57,845 nt of DNA from Brachionus koreanus (taxonomy: Eukaryota; Rotifera; Eurotatoria; Ploima; Brachionidae): positions 1,435,253 through 1,493,097 of the forward strand of contig PJRA01000011.1 in assembly GCA_016987375.1 (NCBI GenBank). The letters are read 5' to 3'. The position numbers and the translations under genes are program-made. Positions 21,292 through 32,026 of the stretch are shown one piece after another. The first letter of the stretch is position 1. Every line of letters starts with the position of its first letter. A model generated the notes under the pieces. That model made no database searches and had not been told where the DNA came from. It was given only the letters and a program-made list of their open reading frames with translations.

Positions 21292-24200
21292 ATGCTTTCC
21301 CTAATTTGTGAAGTTGATTTTAAAGAAAATGATGATTTTCGACAAAACAAGCTGTACGCAAAATTAGCTCAAAATAATCATTTAAACGTGCTAACAAATA
21401 TTCCACTTTATGATGAATTTGTGACCTTTTCGAAGAAAATATTTTCTCAAAATTCTGACAATGAGAATTTAATGAAAGAATTAAAAAATTTTGTTACTAA
21501 AAAAATTGACGACTCTGACTTTAATGATGTGCTTTCAGTGTCGATTTCTTGTCTTCAGACTTTTGCTCTTATTAACTGGTTGGGTCCAGTACCAGTTCAG
21601 TTTTCAACTCTAACATCAGAAATCAAAAAATTAGACTTAAATAATCCAAACGATTCTTTAATTGTCTTAAATTTAATAAAACATTTTGACTTGAATAGCC
21701 AAGTAATTTTTTTAACTAAAGTTAAAATGTATTTAATCTTTTTAGGAATTTGAAAAATATCAAGAAACCAGCCGTGGATTGTTGAATTTAGATGGTGAAA
21801 CCTTATTTCAAATAGTAAAGTGTTCTCATTTACTTTTATTGCCAAAGATAATACTTTTGGATAATTATGAAAAAATATCTAATCGAAATAGCTTGTCAAG
21901 TTGGTGGGCTCTACGACTAATTCTATTGTATCAACAACTATTTGAGGAAAAATCTTCAACTTTGAAGGAAATGCTAGAAAATATTTTGATAAAAACTAAC
22001 AAATTTTTTGATCCAGATTCCGATTTTAGCTTAGAAAAAATTCATGGAGAAAAAATTTCAAGGTAATTTTTTTTCTAATTCACAATATTCTTATTGATTT
22101 GTGCTCATTGAGAAAAAAAATTAAGTTAATATAAAATTTTCATCTAAAAAATTAAGGACTGTTGATGATCCTTCTTTGCCAATTGCAGCTTTGGCTAGGC
22201 ATATTATTCATAAACAATAAGCTCTGTTTTTGTAAAAATTGTAAAAATTTTTCTGATAAAATTTTTTTATATTGTTTGGTCTATTGATTTACTTTTTTTA
22301 CCTTATTCACTGTTTGATCTCATCATTCATTAATTCATTTAAACTGATTAATTTTAGTCTTTTTTAGTTTAACAAATTAAATTTTTTTTCCTATTAAGAA
22401 ATATTTATAAATACAATTACTGAGAATGAATTAAAAAAATACGAAGCAGGAAAATATAAACTATTTCATAAATCATAAACACTAACCCGCACTTTTTTAT
22501 CAAGCAAAAATATTTTTAAAATTATAATATTTCATTTTCTTAGAAATTTTCTCTAACTAAATGATATATTAATGATTAATTGGGGATCAGTGTTTTAGTA
22601 GGACTCTAAGCGAGGTTCTAACAATATCAATAATTATTGAGTCAAAATTTATTAAAAAATTAAGATTAGAATTTTTTTTCTATAATTGATTTCTTAATAA
22701 TTTTTTTTAAGACTTATTCAAAATTTAATTTTTATTATTTTTTAATTGATTTTTAAAGAGTGGCTACAATTGTTTACAATCTCGAAGTGGCTCAACTTTA
22801 TTATCAAAGCTATAATTGGACAATGGGTCAAGAATGCTTTAAAAAAGCAATAAAATTAGCCAATTTAGATATTGAATTAGTGGGAGTTTTTGGCAAAAGA
22901 ACCAAATACCAGCAAAAAGACTTGGCGCAGCTATTTGCTAAAGTTAAAAATGACCACAGCATTCAACAAAATATGGAACTTACGAACTTGAATTATTTAA
23001 ACAACGATTTAAATTCGCATGAGCTACCAAAAGATTTTGCCTTAAATGATGACACTGTTTTGAATAGAATCAAAATATCAAATCCTGAACAAGAAAAAGA
23101 ATTAGAAGATAGTCGTAAAGTTATTTCTCAATTGGAACAAGTTGTTCTATTTTGTTCAATGTTCGATTTTTATAAAAATAATCCAAAGCATGAACTAACT
23201 AAAGAAGAAATGAGTTCATTAATAGAAGTTAGTTTGATAAAAAGTTTTATTTTATTTTTGTTATTTATTCTTTTTATGAATTTATAGCTTATTTTGTCAA
23301 ACCCTACCAATTGGTGCGTTCAGGCTAGTACATTGCTTATGAGAACCAAACTTGAAATTGACAGTGTGAGAAGAATGGAGCGCTCTCTTCAACAATTAGA
23401 GGTTAGAATATTTAATTGAATAAATGAAGTTAAACTCAAATTTTTTCTAAGAATTTGGTGGACCACTATCGTCAACCAAATGAAAAACCTGAAGCTAAAT
23501 TCAGATACCAGTATTTTTATTCCATTGCCTATCAGTCATTTTGGGCTGTACTGGTTAGTTAAACAAAATCTAAAATTTCTTTCATATTTTTTTAATTTAA
23601 ATTTAATTTTTAAGCAAGATTTGTGCAAATTTTATATGCAACTTGGACTCATAAATAGCAGTTTGGAGATTTATACAAGTCTAAAAATGTGGGACGACGC
23701 TATCAAATGTTTGATAACACTTGATAAACGAGATCAAGTAATAATATTAATAAAAAATGTAAAAAAAAACTAAAACAAAATAAAGGCAGAACAATTGATA
23801 CGTAAACAGCTTGAGATCAAGGAAACATCTGATTTGTATTGCTCTTTGGGTGAAGTCACCAGGAATTTGGAGTATTTTTATAAGGCTATTGATATTTCAA
23901 AAGGAAGATCGGCCAGAGCCTTTAGAGTTTTGGCTAAGCATTTATTTTATTTGCAAAAAGTAAACAGATTTTCTTCCTAACTTTAAATAAATAGTTTTTT
24001 TAATTAAGTATGATGAAGCTATAGTTAACTTTGAAAAATCACTCGGAATCAATTACTTGCAAGTAAATCACAATGGAAATTATTTATTATATATTTTTTT
24101 AAATTTGTTGAATTAAATTATTTTTAAATTGAAAAAATTTTGGATAGTGAAAATTCTTTTTAGAGCTAAGATAAGCAAAAGAGAATTATTGAGATAGTTT

Positions 24201-25302
24201 TTAATATGACGATAAAAAAATACAAACTTGAATATTTTAAAAATTTGGTATGAGAAATTCTTATTTTTTTAAGTATGATGCCTGGTTCATGCTTGGAAAT
24301 GCAGCTTTTAGATCCGAAAAGTGGGAAACTGCCGTTAAAGCGTTTAGAGTGTGCACAAATTTAGACCCAGAAGTATTTTTTGTATTCTAATGAGAACAGA
24401 TTGACTAATTTTTACCAGAATCATGAAACATGGAACAATTTGGCTGCTTCTTACACTAAACTTGGTCAAAAAGAAAAAGCTCATTTTGTATTTCAAGAAG
24501 CAATAAAATTTGATTATGAAAATTGGAAAATTTGGGAAAATTATCTTTGGGTAAGAATCAGCATTAAAAAAAAAAATTGTTTTTTGATATTTTCTAGACA
24601 AGTATTGATTGTGGGTACTTTAACGAGGCTATTAAAGCATATAACCGATTATTGGATTTAAAACAAAAATATGTTGATGTAGATGTTCTGAAAGCTTTTT
24701 GCTCGGCTTTTGAGAACAAAGTTAATGATGCTTATAATGATTCAATCTTTAAGTATAAGAAAAAAATTTTAGAGTTATTTGGTCGCATTTCATCTTTGGT
24801 GGTAACTGAATGGCAAGTTTATTGGAACTATGCTGAAATAGTCAGATTTATTTCTCAAACAGATGACTCTAATAATAACATGTCAGTTGAGCTTAATCAT
24901 GAATCAAGTGAAAAATATTTTTCAATATTGCTTAAGGCATTTAGAAATCTAATAAATAAAGCCAATTGGGAACTAAGCGTTGACTCATGTAAAGAAGTTT
25001 TGGATAAGTCTATTGATGTTCTTTCTAGTAAGCATGCTTTTTTCTATTCGTATTTTTTATTTAAATAAATTAATCTATTAGGATGCAATGAATTTGGAAA
25101 ATATCTAAAAAATCCACGCGAAACGCTTGGCTCATTAAATTTAAGTGCTAGATCAGTTATTACAAAATTGAAGTTAAAATACCAAGTTGATCCTGCAACA
25201 CCTGATCAGTATTTGAGGCTTTTGTTCCTTAAGGATTTGAATAAAGAATTCGTTGAACTTCAAAAAGAGTATTATCATTTTATTGAAAATTATTTTGAAT
25301 AA
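21292..25302 (+). CDS. TTC27: Tetratricopeptide repeat protein 27
   Basis: TPR protein conserved across eukaryotes; the yeast relative Emw1 is essential. Twelve exons: 21292-21702, 21746-22062, 22759-23227, 23288-23401, 23452-23553, 23615-23737, 23786-23959, 24009-24062, 24274-24372, 24419-24550, 24598-25027, 25082-25302. All joins keep frame. Diagnostic matches to human TTC27 include ALGKRT-like GVFGKRTKYQ, LRTKLE-like LMRTKLEIDSVRRMERS, the TPR block RSARAFRVLAKHLFYLQK, and ETWNNLAASYTKLGQKEKA followed by YENWKIWENYLW. Most introns are under 65 nt; introns 2 (696 nt) and 8 (211 nt) are longest. An AATAAA lies just after the stop (about 25309). Confidence 0.93.
22063..22758 (+). other. TTC27 intron 2 with a possible alternative terminal exon
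   Basis: The intron is much longer than its neighbours. After an acceptor (ATTAAG|G) at 22157, a frame compatible with exon 2 runs 20 codons to a stop at 22218-22220, encoding TVDDPSLPIAALARHIIHKQ. This looks more protein-like than the surrounding DNA, but I do not recognise it. Confidence 0.3.
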
Positions 25303-25754
25303 ATTTATGAATAAAATTTATTTGAAATAAAAAAGTTTTTAAATACTATTTTATTTAAATTTTTATTTCTTAAAATATTCCATATTTTGACTAGTAAAAG
25401 CCAAAAGCTGGATTTTGTTTAACCAAACTTAAATACGATCCGAAACGAAGATCTAGACTAAGCATTCTGGTATTAAAATATTTTCAGTATTTTATTAATT
25501 TTTTCTCAATTCACGAATTATTGCAGAATAAAGCTTATCAGTAATTAATTTTACCTTAGTTTTACTGACTTTTGGGAATTTTCAAGTGTTAAAAAATTTT
25601 TATTGATATTATTATTAAAAATTAAAAACTGAGATCATCTATTAGAAGATTCAAAGGAAGTAGAAAAGGAAGAAGAAAATTGGAGAAGAGGAAAGGAAAA
25701 TAAATTGATAAGGTTAGTTTAAAAACTATTAGAATAATTTTATTAAATATTAAA

Positions 25755-25797
25755 GATTTGAATAAAGAATTCGTTGAACTTCAAAAAGAGTATTATC
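25755..25797 (+). repeat. Exact 43-bp duplicate of TTC27 last-exon sequence
   Basis: Starts GATTTGAATAAAGAATTCGT and is identical over 43 bp to part of the last TTC27 exon (near 25234-25276), about 520 bp upstream. It cannot encode a functional product and is a short direct duplication. Confidence 0.85.
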
Positions 25798-25904
25798 TGT
25801 ATTATTCTCTTAGATAAATGCTAAATTTAAGCATTCAAAATTTCGATTTTCAAAAACATAAATTTATATTTTAGACTTGGTTTCAAAATTTAAATGATTC
25901 GTTA

Positions 25905-26170
25905 ACCTGAGCATTGTGAAATTTGAATACAAACAAAACAAAATTATTCCTATTTTGATAAATTAAAATTTACTAAAAAAGTAGTGTAACATACTTTGTT
26001 GCATCTTTTTAATCTGAAATAAAGTTTTTAGTTTCTTTTTTTTTTAAGAAAATCAAATCAATAATCAATTAAAATCATATTGATGTCTTAATTTGTATAT
26101 TTTTTTGCACAAGAAAATATATTTTTTGCCAAAAAATATGTTGCAGCATTTTTTTAGGTAAATTTTGATT
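25905..26170. repeat. Dispersed repeat related to 18930-19575
   Basis: Carries TTGTGAAATTTGAATACAAA, GTGTAACATACTTTGTTG, TATTGATGTCTTAATTTG and AAAAAATATGTTGCAGCA in the same order as the copy at 18930. No coding potential. Confidence 0.5.
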
Positions 26171-26805
26171 TATCTAAAATACTTTCCCCCAAACTTTAAA
26201 AATTTCGAGAGTATCATTTTTTTTTAAAAAATTTTAACATGTATTTTTTAAAGATATTTAATTTATTTAAAATTCAATTTTTTTTATAATTTTAAAAAAT
26301 TAAGGCCCACTATTTATGTATAAGAATTTAATCAAATTACAAAAAATTTGTTTACTTCTGAACGAATAGGAAGTTAAGTTTTTGAGTTATTTCAAAAATT
26401 TAAATTAAATAAATATTTTTGTGAATATTACTTATTTGACAAATTTTTTGAACTTTCAACAAAAATAATAATGGTCAGTTCCCTAAAAATAAAAAAATTG
26501 AATTTTTAAGAAATTAATTATCTTTGAAAAATACAATTTAATTTTAATAATCTCAAAAATGGCTCTAATTTTCAATTTATTATATTTTTTTGCTAATAAA
26601 TTTTTTTTATTTGATAACTTTATCGACGTGGTCGAAACTTTGTATATTTGTATGAAATTTGACAAAACTGGAAAAATAAAAAATATTATTAGAAAAATTT
26701 TTAAATTTAAACAGTGAATGGAGATATCAATTGTAAAAATTCAAAAATTTTTTTTGTTATCTTTTTATAATAATATTTAAACAGTTAATTAAATTTAAGG
26801 AAAAG

Positions 26806-27024
26806 TAAAATTTTTGATCAAATTTCATTTTTTAAAATGATCAAAACAGTTTAAATACGCAATTAAATTTCAATGAATTTTTAGAAATTACAATCCTTTT
26901 TTCAAAAAACCTAAAATAAAGCATTTTAATGTTACAAACATTTAAAAATCTACGATTAAATTAAGTTGCGCATTTAAAATGTTTTAAATCATTTTTGAAA
27001 AATGAAATTTGATCAAAAATTTTA
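26806..27024. repeat. Inverted-repeat element with TTTTTGATCAAATTT ends
   Basis: Left end TAAAATTTTTGATCAAATTT and right end are inverses. The similarity continues inward over about 70 bp, including AAAATGAT and ATACGCAA / ATGCGCAA. A shorter related element lies at 36970-37110 in a DRC1 intron. Confidence 0.6.
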
Positions 27025-27445
27025 TTTTGCGAAATTATTAATTAATAATAATTGTAATCAATTTAAACTAATGAAAGTAAAAATAAATTCAAAACAATTT
27101 AAATCAATTGTATTTCAAAAAAATTGTAACTACTTGTTTGTTACTGACTTAACAAAATAATTTATAATTTCTTAAAGATTGGTTTACCACCTGAAAACTT
27201 GGTGCAAAAAATATTTTATTTTTAACAATATATTCTCTTAAACTCTCTTGAAAATACAAAACAAAAATATTTTTACTGAAAATCTCGTCTATAATTTAAA
27301 AAACTATTTTTTAGCTCATATAGTAGAAATGCAATTGAATTTTATTCTATAATTATAATAAATTAAAAAAATTATAAAACTAAAAAGAAAAAAATTTCTG
27401 AAACTAATCAGAAATAATTTATTAAAAATTAAGCAAATAGTAAAA

Positions 27446-28716
27446 ATGTCACGTCCCAAAGCAAATGAGCGAGTAAATTTTTTCTGTTTCAATTTGGCTG
27501 TCCTAGATCGAAAGTCGCTCTTTATAGCTCTTACATTGATTACTTTGATTTTTTTTCTACTTTACGGATATTTATTGGAACTGGTATTTAGGTTGCCAGG
27601 CTTTGAAGAATTCTCTTGGTTTTTTACTCTCATACAATTTTTGTTGTACTCAGTATTTGCTCTTGGTGAATCAGCTCTCAGAAATGATATACATAGAAAG
27701 TAATTTTTAGATAAAAAATTTTATCATTTGATATTTGATGGCTAAATTTAAAGAATTCCTTTCAAAAATTATCTTCTGCTGGGATTTTTGACAGTAGCCA
27801 CAATGGGCTTATCCAATGCTTCTGTACCTTTCCTTAACTATCCGACTCAAGTAATGTTCAAATGTTGCAAGCTAATACCAGTACTGATTGGAGGCATAGT
27901 TATACAGAATAAACGATTTAACAAATATGATGTTAGTGCGAGTATTGCTATGAGTATGGGACTGATATTTTTTACTTTAGCTGATGTAAAAGTTAGACCA
28001 AATTTTAATTTTTATGGCGTTTTGCTCATATCTGGTGCTTTGTGTGCGGATGCAGCCATTGGCAATGTTCAAGAAAAGCAAATGAAGGGTCACAATGCTT
28101 CTAATATTGAAGTTGTTTTATATTCTTATTCAATTGGTTTTGTTTATATTCTAATCGGACAAATATTCTTTGGAAATATAATTGGCGCTCTGAAATTTTG
28201 GTTCCAAGTAAAAAAATTAAAATTTATTTTTGACCAAATCTAATATCATTTTTAAAGCATCCAATTGAGACATTTGGATATACGCTTATTTTATCCTTGT
28301 CTGGATATGCTGGTATTAACATTGTTCTTCATTTGGTTAAACAGTTTGGTGCCTTACTTGCAGTAACGAGTACCAGTTTTTTTAAATTTTAGATTTAGAA
28401 TTTTAATTAAATTTTTTAAGTTACTACATGCAGAAAAGCTGTTACCATAATTTTATCTTTTATTTTTTTTGCCAAACCATTTACTTATCAGTAAGAGACA
28501 AATACTTCTATTTAACTATTAAAAGAATAAAATTAATTAAATTCTTAATCAAACAGATACTTGTGGTCTGGCTTGTTGGTTTTGATTGGCATCTACTTGA
28601 ATCTGTTGAGCAAAAATCATCAACAATTTGAAGAAAAACTAAAATCCTACTATTATCATTATTTCAAAAAACAAAAAAATCTTCAAAAATTCGAATCAGC
28701 CGACAGTATGGTCTAA
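27446..28716 (+). CDS. SLC35B3: SLC35B3-type PAPS/nucleotide-sugar transporter, tandem copy 1
   Basis: Multi-pass Golgi membrane protein. In animals SLC35B3 carries the sulfate donor PAPS into the Golgi. Five exons: 27446-27699, 27754-28207, 28258-28369, 28421-28490, 28557-28716, with intron phases 2,0,1,2. Matches to the human protein include GYLLELVFRLPGF, ATMGLSNASVPFLNYP, FKCCKLIPVLIGG, GLIFFTLAD, ADAAIGNVQEKQMK and SNIEVVLYSYSIGFVYIL. Exon 3 gives LVKQFGALLAVT, exon 4 TTCRKAVTIILSFIFFAKPF, and exon 5 QYLWSGLLVLIGIYLN. Length is about 349 aa, slightly short of the human form. All exons appear intact. Copy 2 follows 137 bp downstream. Confidence 0.92.
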
Positions 28717-28853
28717 ATTTTCCAAACCAATAATAAATTATTCATTTTTTTACAAAAGAATTTTTTTTCAAATTTAATCCAAAATTTAGAACTAAAAATT
28801 CTAAATGAAATATTTCATTAAATTAATCTTAAAATTAAATAAATAAATTTAGC

Positions 28854-31800
28854 ATGTTTGTTGAGAGTCAAGTCAAATGTTTATTTTTTGACTTAACCCG
28901 GTGTTCAAAATCAAGTCAATTTATTCTTTTATCTGTAACAGTATTTGCATTTCATTTAGTCCAAGGCTACATGCATGAATTGATATTTCGGCTACCTGGT
29001 TTTAAACCCTACAGCATGTTCTTAACTCTTCTTCAGTTTGGTATTTATTCTATTCTTGCACTATTTGAATCCCTCCTCAATCACAAATTCAAATTAAAAA
29101 GAGCATTACGAAGAAAGTAGAATACACATTTTTTTTTATTTAAGAAATTCTTAATCTTAAATAATTTAAGTGTAGATTTAAAAACATATGTGTTAATAGC
29201 ATTTTTGTCAATGTGCACAATGGGACTGTCAAATACTGCAGTAGCCTATTTAAATTTTCCAACTTTTAATATGTTCAAATCATGTAAATTGATTCCAGTA
29301 ATGATAGGATCGATGATAATTTTAGGTAAAAAATATAATTTATTTGACAAATTGGCCGTAATATGTATGACTTTGGGCCTTGTTTTTTTTACCCTTGCTG
29401 ATACAAAATTGCATCCTAATTTTGAGATTTATGGTGTTTTGATGGTAATGGGAGCTCTGATCGCTGATGCCGTGATTGGAAATGTACAAGAAAAAGCAAT
29501 GAAAGAAAATGATTCATCAAACACGGAAATGGTATTATATTCATATTCGATAGGATTTTTTTACATTCTTTTTTGGGAAATTTTCGTCAATTTTCGAATG
29601 GTGGATGCTATAAAATTTAGCAATGAAGTATATTTTAAAAGCTCAGTTAAATTTTTTAGCATTGTGAATTTTGGAACAAAAAGCAAAAACAAAAATTTAA
29701 AATTAGAATAGCTTTTTTTCTAAGGCTCTAAAAACCGTTCTGCAAAATGTATCAACTGATACAAGGATTGCATCACTCAAATTTAGTCCGTGTAAAAACT
29801 CTGCAATGGTGTAAAAAGGATATTAATTAAAAAATTATTAAAAAATAAATTGCACAGTTTTTACACGGACTAAATTTGAGTGATACATACCTTGTATTAG
29901 CTGATACATTTTGCAGAACGGTTTTTAGAGCCTTAGAAATAAAGCTATTCTAATTTTAAATTTTTGTTTTTGCTTTTTGTTCCAAAATTCACAATGCTAA
30001 AAAATTTAACTAAGCAATGCCAATTTTTTTGCTTAAATAAATTAAATTAAAAGAATCCAAAAAAAACCTATTTGTACATATTAATATATTCTGTTGTTGG
30101 ATATTTTGGTGTTAATGTTGTACTAACTTTAGTAAAGCGATTCGGTGCTTTAATCGCAGTCACAGGTATTCTAAAATCACAATTTCAAATAATTAATTTT
30201 GATTTTAAGTGACTACATGTCGGAAAGCAATTACTATTGTTTTGTCTTTTATTCTTTTTGCTAAGCCATTTTCGATGCAGTAAGTTTCAAGAAAAAAAAA
30301 TTTTTTATCTCAAATTAATAGAAATTTAATGATTAAAATGAAAAAAGTAAAAGATTTCATGTTAATTTTGATAAAAATTGTTATCAAATAATTTAAATAA
30401 TTAAAATTGGAAAAAAATATCACAAGTTTTCAAAATTTCCTATTCAAAATGTTCGAGAAATTCTTAAAGGTAAACAAATAAATTGGAAAACAAAATTGGG
30501 TCTTCTCGGTTTTGTTATCAGTTAATATCATTTTTTGTTATCAAGGTTGATACGCTATCATTACAAAGCGTTATCATAAATGATAATATAATTTTATTTT
30601 TATTCACAATTTTGATCACATAAAATAGTAAAACAAACTTGAGATAATTTATTGAAAAAAATTTCAATTTATATAAAAGAAATAATTGACATAAAAGTTA
30701 GTTTAGAAATTAAAACTTTCCAAAAAATTATTAAATTTGTACTTGTTTGGCCTTCCAGCTCTTGTTTGAAACCTTAATGTAAAAAGATTAATTAAGTGAT
30801 GGATCCCTGTTTACAAAAGCGTTCCAAAGAATCAAAAAAATAAACTGCTTTACTTGCGATGTTCGTCTTATTGTCAATTTAAATCAGCATACAATTTCGA
30901 ATTCTACGAATCTTGGTATGCTAAAGTTAAGCATTAGAAAGGGAGAGACCTAATGAGAAAAGAAGTTTGGGTTTTTAGACTTGTTGAGCGTCAAATTCAT
31001 AATCTAAATTTTTTTTAGAAAATAAATTTTGAGTCAAAATTTATTTAAAATTAAAACTATTCTGTTTCAAACTTAATAAATAAATTTTTTGACACTTAAA
31101 AAATGAAAGCATAATTTTATATTTGATAACATAATTTTATTTTTGATAAAATTTTTTCATAAAACTTTTAACTTTATTTTTAAGTAGATATCTTTTTGTA
31201 ATGATAGCGTTTTGGTTATCAATCTTAATAACAAAACCGAGAAGACCTAAAATTTTGAATTATATATTAAATAAATTATATGAATATTATTTTAAGAAAA
31301 ATTCACAGATTGATTTAGAATTTAAGATTATTTTTAAAAGACCGATTAAAATGAATATAAAACAATCTAAAATACCATCATAATAGATTCGACTGTAAAA
31401 TCCTTTTTTTTTTATTTTTTTTATAATCTATTTATTTTTATTTTACTATTTTCCGGATCTGTTAGGAATTGGTGGTTCGCGGTTATAGTACAATATAATA
31501 AAGAAAATTCTTTAATAATAACTTAATTAATAAATGTCAGCTTTTGGCCTTAAAAAAAAAATAGAAGCATACATAGTATAGCACTGTAAAATTGTAGAAA
31601 TCTAAGTTTTGGTGTTGTAATAATTGAAAGAACTGCATAAAAAAATACATAAAGTATTCACAGACATAATAATGTTAACCATAGATGTTTAATGAATTGT
31701 GTCGTTTAAATTTATTCAATAAACTTCTAAACAAAACATAAACAGAATTTTTAAATACAATACCATAATTTCATTAAATTTATAACATTTTTTATAACTA

Positions 31801-31972
31801 TTTATTTAGATATTTTTGGTCTGGCCTTGTTGTTCTATTGGGCATCTATTTGAATCTCTACAGCAAGAACAAAATGAAATGGGATTCATACTTATTCAAT
31901 ATTTTGTTTCGACTGGGAAAATTTTTGAAATTGAAAAAAAAAAATTCAAGATATGGAATCAAATATGTTTAA
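28854..31972 (+). CDS. SLC35B3: SLC35B3-type PAPS/nucleotide-sugar transporter, tandem copy 2
   Basis: Second gene of the same family. Exons: 28854-29116, 29171-29627, 30054-30165, 30210-30279, 31810-31972. Introns fall at the same sites and phases as in copy 1. Matches: GYMHELIFRLPGFKPYS, CTMGLSNTAVAYLNFP, KSCKLIPVMIGS, ADAVIGNVQEKAMKEN, VVLTLVKRFGALIAVT, TTCRKAITIVLSFILFAKPF, QYFWSGLVVLLGIYLNLYSKN. The N- and C-terminal tails differ most from copy 1. Intron 2 (426 nt) is almost filled by a foldback element. Intron 4 (1.5 kb) holds a Merlin-type relic. It ends 54 bp from the convergent DRC1 gene. The frame is intact, so it is probably functional. Confidence 0.9.
29641..30015. mobile_element. 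Foldback element with about 168-bp arms, intronic
   Basis: The left arm (29641-29808) and right arm (29849-30015) are near-perfect inverse copies around a loop of about 40 nt. Shared words include GTTCTGCAAAATGTATCA and TTTAGTCCGTGTAAAAACT. It fills intron 2 of the second SLC35B3 copy. It has no coding capacity. The intron transcript would fold into a long double-stranded hairpin. A decayed relative lies at 33437-33900. Confidence 0.85.
30498..31247. mobile_element. Merlin-type DNA transposon relic, intronic
   Basis: The ends are inverted: left GGTCTTCTCGGTTTTGTTAT, with the same 20 bases read inward from 31247. CGCTATCATTACAAA recurs further in on both sides. Flanks CAAAATTG and TAAAATTT could be a decayed 8-bp target duplication. 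Plus-strand 30905-31000 encodes ESWYAKVKH, a stop, then KGRDLMRKEVWVFRLVERQ. This fits the ISXO2/Merlin catalytic region (DES..K....RGR...WVFG.VER) with its first aspartate lost. It lies in intron 4 of the second SLC35B3 copy. Confidence 0.7.
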
Positions 31973-32026
31973 CTTTATTTTTTAATTTAGTTAAAATAAA
32001 AATTAAATGTAATTAAGTTTTAGTAT

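Larger units (their letters stand above)
25303..27445. other. Intergenic AT-rich DNA
   Basis: No supported gene. It contains a 43-bp exact duplicate of part of the last TTC27 exon (25755-25797), a dispersed repeat (25905-26170) and an inverted-repeat element (26806-27024). Confidence 0.5.

Noticed and set aside
21721..21745. A 25-nt intron in TTC27
   Set aside because: A 43-nt intron from the better donor GTAATT at 21703 keeps frame and is more plausible.
31201..31383. Open frame of 60 codons as a gene
   Set aside because: It lies over the inverted end of the Merlin-type relic inside an intron and has no family resemblance.
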